Assembly: GCA_934667465.1 (NCBI GenBank)
Contig: CAKUMG010000083.1
Span: 1 to 12,413, forward strand
Source: an uncultured Actinoplanes sp.
GTDB taxonomy: Bacteria > Actinomycetota > Actinomycetes > Mycobacteriales > Micromonosporaceae
Direction of reading: 5' to 3'
DNA length: 12,413 nucleotides
Made by a program: the position numbers and the translations under genes. Below are positions 1 to 6,359 of this stretch, in pieces. Below the pieces are notes generated by a model. It was not told the origin of the DNA and ran no database searches. It saw only the letters and a list, made by a program, of their open reading frames with translations. Numbering within the stretch: the first letter of the stretch is position 1; each line of letters opens with the position of its first letter.

Positions 1-241
1 CCAGTTGTCGATCGATCTCGTCATGCCGTCTCCCAGCATCGAGCACCCAGTGATCTCACGGATCGTAGAGTTGTCGCTACTCACTGATCAACGACTGCGG
101 ATCGGCGTCGCAGGAATGAGCCGAACGGTGAGTGCAGGGTGGCCGAAAGGTGACAGCGGGTCTGCGGCGTCCGGTAGGAGTTCGGTAGGCGGGGGCGTGA
201 CGCTGGGGGCGACGCGCGTCTTCGACCGGGGAGGGGGACCG
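1..241. other. Upstream region with no confident gene
   Basis: The frame of the downstream membrane-protein gene stays open back to position 5, but the peptide it would encode here is low-complexity and rich in Gly, Ser and Arg, and no recognisable domain is seen. I treat it as 5' leader and promoter territory. An alternative in-frame GTG lies at 197 behind a G-run, so the real start could be there. No clear -35/-10 pair was identified. Confidence 0.5.
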
Positions 242-1780
242 GTGGCCCGGGCTCATCGGATCGTGCACGGCGGCGTGCCCGACTGTTACCGGGTGGCGCC
301 CGGGGCGTCGCCGGAGGCCAAGGCGAGTGTGGCGATCAAGCTGCTGCGGTCCGGGCAGGCGGCGTCCGCGCGGCTGTTGCTCGACGAGGCGCTCGGCGGC
401 GACGGGGAGTCGGGGCGGGTGTGGTTCTACTGGCTGCTGGCACTGCTGAGCGGCCGTACGGTGCCGGAGCTCTCGATGCGGGAGCGGGCGCGCCTCGCCG
501 TGGCGCGGGACGTGACCGGGCGGCTCGGGCCGTCGGCGTGGGCGGCGGGGATCGACGCGATCCTGGGGCTGACCGAGGGCGACGGGGCGCTGGACGGGGT
601 CGAGCCCGGCCTGCGCGAGGAGATCGAGGAGCATCTCGAGCGGGTCCTCGACGGGCGCCGGCGCGACGAGTGCTGGCAGCGCGGCGTCGAGCGGGCCTCC
701 GCCGGGCGTGGCGGGCAGGCGCGGGCGGCCCGGGCGTGGAAGTTCTTCGAACCGGACCCGGCCCTGCCCCGGATCCGCCCGGCGCGCCCCGCCGCCGTGC
801 CCGCCGGGCTGTGGACCCTGGCGGGCGTGAGCGGCGTGCTCTTCGCCGCCGGGGCCGCGACCGCCGGGTGGCTGGCCCGGGACGCGTCCGCGCTGCTCGC
901 CCTGGTCATCGGGCTCGGCGGGATGGGGGTGGCGCTCGCCGGCGGGGCGGAGTGGCGGTTCCGCGCCGGGCGGGTGCGGCGCCGGGGACGGCGGCTGCGG
1001 CCCCTCGGGGAGGGCGCTCCCGCCGGGGGCTTCGCCGAGCAGATCGACCGCTTGTACGTGCGCTACGCCCGCCGCTATGCCGGTCCGGCGCACGCGTGGC
1101 ACGGTGAGGCGTACGGCCGGCTCTGCGATCTTCGCGACGAGCTCGTGGAGTCCTATGCCGATCCGGAACCCTGCTGGCGCAAGGTCCGCTGGCTGGTCCG
1201 CTTCCAGGTGCGCGAGCTGCGCGACCGGCGCCCCGAGCGGCCCCGGCTCCGCGAGCTCCGCATGATCACCGTCCTCGGCGCCCTGCTCGGCGTGGCCGGC
1301 CTGACCCGCGCCGCCGGCCTGTTGATCGTCCTGCTGCTGCCCGTCGCGGTCGCCGCCGTGGCCGTCCCGGTCCGGATCGTCGCCGAGTACCGCCGGGCCG
1401 CGGCCGACAAGGCGGAGCACGACCGGCGCATGACCGGCTACCTGTTCGAGTTCCAGCGCTGGCAGCACCTGCTCGGCGACCGCCCCGACGATCTTACGAT
1501 GGCCTACTGGCAGGAGTGCGACCGCCGCCTCCTGATCGACCGTGCCCTGTGCGCCGACGGCCTCGCCTGGTCCGACGTCCAGGTCTGCACCGCGGTCACG
1601 GAACCGGCCCCGGGCGGCGCGATCGCCCGCGTGCGGCACGGCCCGTGGCGCTGGTCCCGCTACCGCCTGGAGATCTTCCTGCTGACCGGGGAGGGCGTGC
1701 ACCGCATCGCCGCCACGCTCGACCATCCCCGCGCCACGTGCCACGACCACGACCGCACCCCGGCCCGCGACCCCTTCTAG
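242..1780 (+). CDS. Four-helix membrane protein, function unknown
   Basis: I do not recognise a named family. The chosen GTG start (512 residues) has a G-rich Shine-Dalgarno stretch (GGGGAGGGGG) just upstream; GTG at 197 is the main alternative. The N-terminal half (about 20-170) is cytoplasmic-looking and helical, with a TPR-like feel (KLLRSGQAASARLLLDEAL). Two hydrophobic hairpins follow at about 187-211/215-234 and 341-358/358-380. They are separated by a charged, Trp- and Arg-rich segment (265-340) and followed by a soluble tail with the block WSRYRLEIFLLTGEGVHRIA near 471-490. The tail stops abruptly in a His/Asp/Pro-rich end (CHDHDRTPARDPF). From memory of similar actinobacterial membrane proteins this block is usually followed by more sequence, so the C-terminus may be shortened; that is only an impression. 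The gene converges on the next one with an 18-bp gap. Likely role: envelope-associated, unassigned. Confidence 0.8.
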   Translation: MARAHRIVHGGVPDCYRVAPGASPEAKASVAIKLLRSGQAASARLLLDEALGGDGESGRVWFYWLLALLSGRTVPELSMRERARLAVARDVTGRLGPSAWAAGIDAILGLTEGDGALDGVEPGLREEIEEHLERVLDGRRRDECWQRGVERASAGRGGQARAARAWKFFEPDPALPRIRPARPAAVPAGLWTLAGVSGVLFAAGAATAGWLARDASALLALVIGLGGMGVALAGGAEWRFRAGRVRRRGRRLRPLGEGAPAGGFAEQIDRLYVRYARRYAGPAHAWHGEAYGRLCDLRDELVESYADPEPCWRKVRWLVRFQVRELRDRRPERPRLRELRMITVLGALLGVAGLTRAAGLLIVLLLPVAVAAVAVPVRIVAEYRRAAADKAEHDRRMTGYLFEFQRWQHLLGDRPDDLTMAYWQECDRRLLIDRALCADGLAWSDVQVCTAVTEPAPGGAIARVRHGPWRWSRYRLEIFLLTGEGVHRIAATLDHPRATCHDHDRTPARDPF

Positions 1781-1798
1781 CAACGCGGGCCGGAGGGC

Positions 1799-2944
1799 TC
1801 AGGACCGCCGCAGGTGCCGGGCCACGGCGGCGGCCACCGTCGTCGCGAGCAGCAGACCCCCGAGGATCAGCACGTACGCGAGCCACTGCGCGCCGCCCGT
1901 GGCGTGGAAGTGCGGCTGCTGGCCCAGGTCGACGCCGGGCAGGATCAGATCGACCGTGTACGCGAACGCGTTGAACGCGGGCGCCTTGTCCTTCTCCACG
2001 GCCCGGGGCGGGTGCAGGCCGAACACGAGCGTCCCGGCCGCGATCAGGACGACCAGCAGAGCAAGGGCGCGCGAGGGCGAGTAGCCGTACCCGACGGCGA
2101 CATCCTGCAGCAGGCCCCAGACCTTGGCCGGCACCGGCAGCGACTCCCGCCGGTGCCGCTCGCCGGCCAGCACGAGCTCGCGCGCGCTGATCTGGCGCAG
2201 ATCCAGCCGGCCCGGCAGCGTCGCGCCCCGGAACGACAGCCGGCTGGTCACCTGGGCGTGGTCCAGTTCGACCGCGCCGGCGAACGTGGCACCCAGGTCC
2301 GCCTCGGCGCCCACCCGGAGGTCGTGGGCGTGCAGCGCGCTGCCGGAGGGGTGCTCCAGGACGGCCTCGTGCCAGTACAGCGAGCCGCCGACCTCCGCGT
2401 TGACGAGACGCAGCTCCCCGCGGCACCGCAGGCCCCGCGCGCTGAAGTCGTGCCCGACGCGCAGCCGGGTGCCCTCCAGCGCGACCGCGGTGCCGTCCGG
2501 GGCCGTCAGCGACGTGCCGTCGAGGAACATCGCATTGCTGACGGTCGCGCCGGACATGCGCAGTCGCCCGTCGATGGTGCAGCTCTCCAGCCGCAGGTTG
2601 CCGGTGATGGTGGCGTTGGACAGCTGCAGCCCCGGCATCGTGCAACGCCGCAGGCTGAGCTGCCGCAGCCCGGCGCCGTAGAGATCGACCGGCGCGTCGA
2701 AGGCGCAGTCGCGCAGGCTGACGGGCACGGTGATCTCCCCGTACGCGATCTCGAGCCGGCCCTTGACCCTCGCGCCACTGAGTCGCAGTGCCGGGAGTGC
2801 GCCGTCCGCGCCCGGGAGGCCGCCCAGCAACAGGGAGCGGAGCACCGAGCTGCGGACGATCCGGTCCTCGGCGTCGCTGAGGTCGACGGTTCCGCCGAGC
2901 GGGAACGCGTCGAGGAGCCGCTGTTCGGCCACAGTGGGGAGCAT
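1799..2944 (-). CDS. Membrane-anchored repeat protein of the 'membrane-associated oxidoreductase' family
   Basis: The 381-residue protein starts at ATG with only a weak ribosome site (ATGGACGC before the ATG). It opens with a short helical region (VDLSDAEDR, LRSLLLGG). Residues about 52-260 then form a run of roughly 18-22-residue repeats alternating short hydrophobic strands and turns (RLSGARVKGRLEIAY, LQLSNATITGNLRLE, LRMSGATVSNAMF, LSFRGATLPGRLDL). This is the look of a right-handed beta-solenoid related to pentapeptide repeats. Transmembrane helices lie at about 292-310 and 354-375, around a conserved-looking VDLILPGVDLGQQ segment. Streptomyces homologues are commonly called 'membrane-associated oxidoreductase', but no nucleotide-, flavin- or metal-binding motif is visible, so the enzymatic name is unsupported. 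The gene lies 14 bp downstream of the LTD gene and is probably co-transcribed with it. A cytoplasmic solenoid scaffold tethered to the membrane is the safest reading. Confidence 0.88.
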   Translation of the reverse strand: MLPTVAEQRLLDAFPLGGTVDLSDAEDRIVRSSVLRSLLLGGLPGADGALPALRLSGARVKGRLEIAYGEITVPVSLRDCAFDAPVDLYGAGLRQLSLRRCTMPGLQLSNATITGNLRLESCTIDGRLRMSGATVSNAMFLDGTSLTAPDGTAVALEGTRLRVGHDFSARGLRCRGELRLVNAEVGGSLYWHEAVLEHPSGSALHAHDLRVGAEADLGATFAGAVELDHAQVTSRLSFRGATLPGRLDLRQISARELVLAGERHRRESLPVPAKVWGLLQDVAVGYGYSPSRALALLVVLIAAGTLVFGLHPPRAVEKDKAPAFNAFAYTVDLILPGVDLGQQPHFHATGGAQWLAYVLILGGLLLATTVAAAVARHLRRS

Positions 2945-2958
2945 GCGTCCATTGTGAT

Positions 2959-3324
2959 CTATCGGGTGTTCGTGGGGCAGGGGAGGGAGGTGCGGACGCG
3001 GGTCGTGCGGCAGGCGTGCGCCGTCACGCCGCGGGGGTCGCGGAGGACGTGGGTGCCGAGCGGGTTGGCGGCCGGGATGCGGGTGCTCGCGCCCGGTTCG
3101 AGGGCGCCGCTCAGCGCGTACGGCTGCTGGTTGGGACCTGTCAGCGTCCAGCCGGTCAGGTCGAGGGGGCCGGGGGCGTGGTTCGTCAGCTGGACCGTGT
3201 CGGTGACGGACGTGATGCGCAGGTGCGGGGGCTCGTCACTGGTGGCCGTGGCGGTGGTGTCGATCACGGCGGCGGTCGCGAGCGCGAGGGTGGCGGCGGC
3301 GATGATCCAGGGCGTGCGGGGCAC
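2959..3324 (-). CDS. Small secreted or anchored lamin-tail-domain (LTD) protein
   Basis: The gene starts at GTG, with GGAG five bases upstream, and encodes 121 residues. A hydrophobic N-terminus (about 5-22, WIIAAATLALATAAVI) is a signal peptide or anchor. Residues 35-99 carry the LTD pattern: a strand ending in LTNHAPGPLDLTGWTL, then a turn, Y-A-L and LEPGAS. This matches the family's conserved N-x-G-x-x-x-x-x-L-x-G-W-x-L followed by L-x-P-G. Cys105 and Cys116 near the C-terminus could form a disulfide outside the cell. LTD domains are small immunoglobulin-like beta folds found in bacterial secreted proteins, often as accessory modules of surface proteins or nucleases; here it stands alone. 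It is the first gene of the probable two-gene unit with the membrane repeat protein and is divergent from the GNAT gene. Its function is unknown; extracellular adhesion or binding is inferred. Confidence 0.8.
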   Translation of the reverse strand: MPRTPWIIAAATLALATAAVIDTTATATSDEPPHLRITSVTDTVQLTNHAPGPLDLTGWTLTGPNQQPYALSGALEPGASTRIPAANPLGTHVLRDPRGVTAHACRTTRVRTSLPCPTNTR

Positions 3325-3461
3325 GGTGCTCCGATCCGGGCGGCGGGAGATGCATGGAGATCAACGCCGGGGATCGGTGCCGGTAACTGTCGTGATCTTT
3401 ACAGTGGACGGTGCAGGGTCCGGAGATCGACACAGCATGCATGGCGGCGCATGATGACGGC

Positions 3462-3944
3462 ATGCGCGAGACGACGATTCGCGAGCGACAGGCGGCCGAC
3501 CTCGACGGCTGTGTCGCGGCGCTGCGAGCCGTGCACGACGCGGACGCGTACCCGGTGAACTGGCCGCGCGATCCGCACGCCTGGCTGGCCCCGCCCGACC
3601 TGCTGCACGCCTGGGTCGCCGAGGGGTTCGGGGGTTCGATCGCCGGTCATGTGGCCGTCCGCCGGCCCGAGCGGCCGTCGCTGCCGGCGGAGGTGTCCCG
3701 GCTCTTCGTGGTTCCCGCGGCCCGCCGCCAATCGATCGGGCGGGCGCTGCTGGACCGGGTCGTCGCGTGGGCCGGCGAACAGGGGCTGGCGCTGGAGCTC
3801 AACGTCACGGACGGCAACCGGTCCGCGGCCGTCGCGTTCTACGAGGCGACCGGGTGGCGGCACACGCACACGACGCCCGCGGACTGGACCGGGCCCGGGG
3901 GCGCTCCGATCATGCTGCGCTACTACCTGCTCAGGCCTGGTTGA
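3462..3944 (+). CDS. GNAT-family N-acetyltransferase
   Basis: The predicted protein has 160 residues, starting at MRETTIRERQ. An upstream in-frame start at 3411 would add 17 residues with no family resemblance, so the ATG at 3462 is preferred although its Shine-Dalgarno site is poor. The GNAT fold is clear. Strand beta4 and the acetyl-CoA pyrophosphate loop (motif A) read VSRLFVVPAARRQSIGRALL, matching R/Q-x-x-G-x-A. Helix alpha3 follows as LLDRVVAWA, and motif B is NVTDGNRSAAVAFYEATGW, the usual N-x-x-A-x-x-F-Y-x-x-x-G-F/W signature. The family transfers acetyl from acetyl-CoA to an amine on a small molecule or protein, in the cytoplasm. The substrate cannot be read from sequence, and HAWLAPPDLLHAWV in the N-terminal half may shape the acceptor pocket. 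The gene is divergent from the LTD gene across 137 bp and ends 9 bp from the convergent YqeB-like gene. Confidence 0.9.
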   Translation: MRETTIRERQAADLDGCVAALRAVHDADAYPVNWPRDPHAWLAPPDLLHAWVAEGFGGSIAGHVAVRRPERPSLPAEVSRLFVVPAARRQSIGRALLDRVVAWAGEQGLALELNVTDGNRSAAVAFYEATGWRHTHTTPADWTGPGGAPIMLRYYLLRPG

Positions 3945-3965
3945 CCTGGTCTTCTACCTGCTCAG
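3923..3965. repeat. 12-bp direct repeat spanning two convergent gene ends
   Basis: CTACCTGCTCAG occurs exactly at 3923-3934 and again at 3954-3965, 31 bp apart. The first copy encodes the YLLR tail of the acetyltransferase on the plus strand. The second contains, on the minus strand, the last codons (LSR) and stop of the YqeB-like gene. It could be a short duplication or chance; no other feature of a mobile element accompanies it. Confidence 0.6.
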
Positions 3966-4652
3966 CCCGCGGGGGATCTTGCGCCAGTGCTGGGTCTGCT
4001 TGTCGTCGCGGACCACGACGCCGAGCTTGGCCAGCTCGCGCCTGAGCTCCTCCGCGTCGCTGCCGTCCTTCTTGTCGAGCGCGCGCTGCCGGGCCTTGAG
4101 CAGCGCGTGGTCGGCGTCGGCGAGCTCGGGCAGCTCGGGCACCCACCGCCGGAACTCGCCCTTGTGCGGGTCGCCGTCCCGCCAGGCGTAGCCGTGCTGC
4201 CGGAACCCGGCCTCGACGCGGTCCGGCTCGAGATCCGACGCCGAGACCCGGGCCAGCTCCGCGGTGTCGCGCCCCAGGACCACGAGCTCCTTGCCGTCGA
4301 GAAAGACAGACCCGATGTCCGTACGGGGAATCGTCTGCGTCTCGCCCTTGCGGGTGAGCGTCACGTCCGACCCGGACAGCCGCACGACCAGGCTCTCCCA
4401 CTGCCCGATGGCCCCGATGATCAGCCCGAGCACAGCACCGGCCGCCAGCGCCCCGATCGACGCGGCGGGCTCCGGAGCCCCGTCGAGCAGCCGCAACGGC
4501 CCGCCGAACGGCACCCACGGCAGCGACAGCAGCCACCCGGCGGCGAGGTTGATGCCCTGCAGCAGGGCCGCGCCGAGCAGCGGGAAGACCACGAACAGGA
4601 GCACGGTGACCCAGGCCGGCTGCGTCAGCTTCGTCGTCTGTCCGTCGTTCAC
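3954..4652 (-). CDS. YqeB-like membrane protein with PH-like and CysRS-tail-like domains
   Basis: The 232-residue protein starts at GTG with a weak ribosome site. Two hydrophobic segments, about 12-34 (WVTVLLFVVFPLLGAALLQG) and 64-86 (ASIGALAAGAVLGLIIGAIG), anchor it. They are followed by a compact beta-rich region, about 88-150 (VVRLSGSDVTLTRKGETQTI, IGSVFLDGKELVVLG), that fits a bacterial PH-like domain. The C-terminal 60 residues (DHALLKARQRALDKKD, EELRRELAKLGVVVRDD, HWRK) closely resemble the small C-terminal helical domain of cysteinyl-tRNA synthetase, where the pattern is R-x-x-A-x-x-x-K-D ... A-D-x-x-R-x-x-L-x-x-x-G-(I/V)-x-(L/V)-x-D ... W. The overall architecture fits the proteins called YqeB in firmicutes and actinobacteria, whose function is not established. 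The family name is from memory and unverified. It sits downstream of the propeller gene, separated by a strong hairpin, so it probably has its own promoter. Confidence 0.82.
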   Translation of the reverse strand: MNDGQTTKLTQPAWVTVLLFVVFPLLGAALLQGINLAAGWLLSLPWVPFGGPLRLLDGAPEPAASIGALAAGAVLGLIIGAIGQWESLVVRLSGSDVTLTRKGETQTIPRTDIGSVFLDGKELVVLGRDTAELARVSASDLEPDRVEAGFRQHGYAWRDGDPHKGEFRRWVPELPELADADHALLKARQRALDKKDGSDAEELRRELAKLGVVVRDDKQTQHWRKIPRGLSR

Positions 4653-4692
4653 CGGCCCATCGTCCCACGCGCCACCTCCCCGGCGCCGCCCC

Positions 4693-4723
4693 GCCCGCGC
4701 CGGGTTGCCATCCCGGCGCGGGC
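4693..4723 (-). terminator. Strong hairpin after the beta-propeller gene
   Basis: A perfect 12-bp inverted repeat (GCCCGCGCCGGG / CCCGGCGCGGGC) with a 7-nt loop (TTGCCAT) begins 5 bp beyond the stop codon of the propeller gene, inside the 76-bp gap before the YqeB-like gene. There is no T-run after it on the minus strand, which is common for actinobacterial terminators. It probably ends or attenuates transcription of the propeller gene. Confidence 0.7.
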
Positions 4724-4728
4724 CGGGC

Positions 4729-5898
4729 TCAGATCGCGTACGCCTCCAGTTGTGAGCCGTTGACCAGGTAGATCCAGCCGCCAGCGACCACCACGTGCCC
4801 CTCGTCGAGGCTCGGGAACTGCCGGCCCGACGAGAGGACCCGGCCGTTGGCGGCGTTCATGATGCCGATCCGCTCGCCGGCGTCGACGGTCACGTAGACC
4901 AGCCCGCCCGCGCGCACCGGCTGGCCGGTGTCGCCTTCGAAGATCCGGGTCCACACCCGCTCACCCGTACGGATGTGCAGCGCTTCGACCCCGTTCGACC
5001 ACGGGTGGTAGACGCGCCGCCCGTCGGTGGCGATCCGCCCGGCCGCCCGCCGCGCCGACCACTGGGTCGCGCCGTCGGTGGCCCGCAGCGAGACGAGCGT
5101 CCCCCGGGCGTCGCTGACGAGGAACCGGTCGCCGGCGGGCGTGGCCGCTTCGGCGTACCACCGCTTGGTCCTGGTCCACATCGCGCGCCCGGTCGTGATG
5201 CGGACGGCGACCGTGGCGGCCGTGCTGGTGCGGCTCAGCAGCATGCGCCCGTTCGCCGCCACGCCGGCCGACGTGAAGCGCGCGAGGTTGTAGCGCTGGC
5301 GGCCGGTGGTCACGTCGAAGCCGCGCACCCTCGGCAGGTCCGACTCGGACGCCCCGCTCACGACGACGACGCCGCGATCCACCACGAGCGACTCGACAGG
5401 CGCCTCGACCTCGACGCTCCACTGCTCGTCACCCGAGCTTACGTCGAGGGCGCGCAGGGTGCCGTCGGGATCGCTCATCGACTGGCAGTCCGTGTTGCCG
5501 ACCAGCAGCAGCCCGTGGCTGACCGCCAGCTGCGGCGTCCCCTCGTCCTCGGGCGAGTCCCACGTCCACTGCCACAACCTCTCACCGGTCGTGGCCGCGT
5601 ACGCCCCGATGCCCTCGCTGTCGGTGACGAACACCCGCCCGCCGGACACCACGGGTGGCGACGCGTACGAACAGGTTCCCGCATCGGCATAGGGGAGCGC
5701 GGCGGTCCACTTCCGGCTCACCCCCTCGATGGTCCCGGCATTGATCACCGACTCCGCCGGGTTGTAGAACGTCCGCCCCGGCCCGTACCCGGCCTGCGCC
5801 CACTGTGCCCTCGATGCAGCCTGCACCGGTGTGCCCGCGATGAGCACTGCCGCGGTGACCAGCCCGATCCCCGCCCGCCATGAACGTGATGCCACCAT
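4729..5898 (-). CDS. Secreted PQQ-binding-like beta-propeller protein
   Basis: The ATG at 5898 is chosen because GGAGGGGG sits five bases upstream and a signal peptide follows at once (positively charged start, hydrophobic 10-24, probable cleavage after PVQA at residue 27). The reading frame stays open further upstream, but that peptide is meaningless. The mature protein of about 362 residues consists of propeller blades with the PQQ-like signature A-x-D-x-x-T-G-x-x-x-W: IGAYAATTGERLWQW (97-111), LRALDVSSGDEQWSVEV (148-164), VRGFDVTTGRQRY, VAVRITTGRAMWT, LVSLRATDGATQWS, VEALHIRTGERVWTRI and IGIMNAANGRVLSSG. That gives about seven blades, enough for one closed propeller. Cys76 and Cys138 could pair outside the cell. 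No catalytic dehydrogenase domain or PQQ ligand set is evident, so this is probably a binding or scaffold propeller and not a quinoprotein enzyme. It appears to be monocistronic, closed by the hairpin downstream. Confidence 0.9.
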   Translation of the reverse strand: MVASRSWRAGIGLVTAAVLIAGTPVQAASRAQWAQAGYGPGRTFYNPAESVINAGTIEGVSRKWTAALPYADAGTCSYASPPVVSGGRVFVTDSEGIGAYAATTGERLWQWTWDSPEDEGTPQLAVSHGLLLVGNTDCQSMSDPDGTLRALDVSSGDEQWSVEVEAPVESLVVDRGVVVVSGASESDLPRVRGFDVTTGRQRYNLARFTSAGVAANGRMLLSRTSTAATVAVRITTGRAMWTRTKRWYAEAATPAGDRFLVSDARGTLVSLRATDGATQWSARRAAGRIATDGRRVYHPWSNGVEALHIRTGERVWTRIFEGDTGQPVRAGGLVYVTVDAGERIGIMNAANGRVLSSGRQFPSLDEGHVVVAGGWIYLVNGSQLEAYAI

Positions 5899-6010
5899 GC
5901 TTCCCCCTCCACGATCGTCACGGCGTGCGACCGCAACGCCGGCGAGGGTGACGCTAGGTGTCCCGGCAGGCTCACGAAGTGCATTCGGCGAGCGGTAGCC
6001 CTTCGGGGTC

Positions 6011-6105
6011 AGAGCGGCCGGCCGACGAAGCGGTAAGAGCGGCCGCCCGACGAAGCGGTCCGAGCCACCGCCCGACGAAAGGTCAGAGTGGCCGGTCGAC
6101 GAGCA
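6011..6105. repeat. 25-bp tandem array duplicating the 3' tip of the EF-Tu-like gene
   Basis: Four consecutive units start at 6011, 6036, 6061 and 6085 (period 25, 25, 24). Units 1 and 2 differ at one of 24 positions. Unit 3 is diverged and one base shorter, and unit 4 is partial. The core is AGAGCGGCCG followed by CCGACGAAGCGGT. Unit 4 contains the last codons of the 90-residue EF-Tu-like gene (LVDRPL). Read on the minus strand, the other units would encode similar FVGRPL-type ends, and unit 1 keeps the CTC-TGA stop context. A NotI-type palindrome (GCGGCCGC) lies in unit 2. The array occupies about half of the 184-bp gap before the propeller gene. It may be a slippage product or a protein- or RNA-structure element. 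Confidence 0.75.
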
Positions 6106-6355
6106 GCACGATCCCCGGCTCCACGACACCGGCCAGCGACTCGTCGAGCGCGATCGTCGTCTTCCCGGGCGGCCCGTGCAGCTCGATCGTCCGGACCGCG
6201 GTCTCCACGTCCGGGCCGGTCCCGGTGCGCACCACGACGGGGTCACCGATGCGTACGACGCCGCCCTCAAGCGTCCCCGAGACGAAGATCCACGGCCGGC
6301 CCGACAGCTTGTGGACGGCCTCGACGACGAGACGGCTCGGCGCTGCATCGGTCAT
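6083..6355 (-). CDS. Stand-alone EF-Tu domain-II-like small protein
   Basis: This 90-residue protein resembles only the second (beta-barrel) domain of translational GTPases. VEAVHKLSGRPWIFVSGTLEG corresponds to the F-x-I-x-G-R-G-x-V-x-x-G-x-V-E-x-G block. It is followed by VVRIGDPVVV (I-x-x-G-D-x-V) and AVRTIELHG (V-x-S-I-E-x-H), and the chain ends with VVEPGIVLLV (x-R-G-x-V-L). There is no G domain (no P-loop or NKxD), so it cannot hydrolyse GTP. Actinobacteria carry comparable short proteins that databases label as translation-factor family members; what they do is not established. Its ATG lies 4 bases after the lacI stop with no good ribosome site, which suggests translational coupling to lacI. 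Its 3' end is embedded in the 25-bp tandem array. Functional connection to sugar regulation is not evident. Confidence 0.82.
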   Translation of the reverse strand: MTDAAPSRLVVEAVHKLSGRPWIFVSGTLEGGVVRIGDPVVVRTGTGPDVETAVRTIELHGPPGKTTIALDESLAGVVEPGIVLLVDRPL

Positions 6356-6359
6356 CGGT

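Noticed and set aside
77..1783. A 568-codon minus-strand open frame opposite the first gene.
   Set aside because: Its peptide is Pro/Gly/Arg/His-rich with no motif, while the plus strand encodes plausible membrane helices with a good ribosome site.
3386..3405. ACTGT...ACAGT inverted repeat between the LTD and GNAT genes, considered as an operator or promoter.
   Set aside because: The arms are only 5 bp with a 10-bp spacer, there is no regulator nearby, and no matching -35 was found for the TACAGT hexamer.
1814..3454. A 546-codon plus-strand open frame opposite the LTD and solenoid genes.
   Set aside because: The composition is antisense-like (Gln/Arg/Gly runs) and no domain is seen; the minus strand carries two coherent proteins.
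5953..5958. TAGCGT on the minus strand as a -10 element for the propeller gene.
   Set aside because: The hexamer is acceptable but no convincing -35 lies 16-18 bp upstream, so it was left as a possibility only.
6011..6105. The 25-bp array considered as a CRISPR-like array or plasmid iterons.
   Set aside because: The units are directly adjacent with no unique spacers, there are no cas or rep genes, and one unit is part of a coding sequence.
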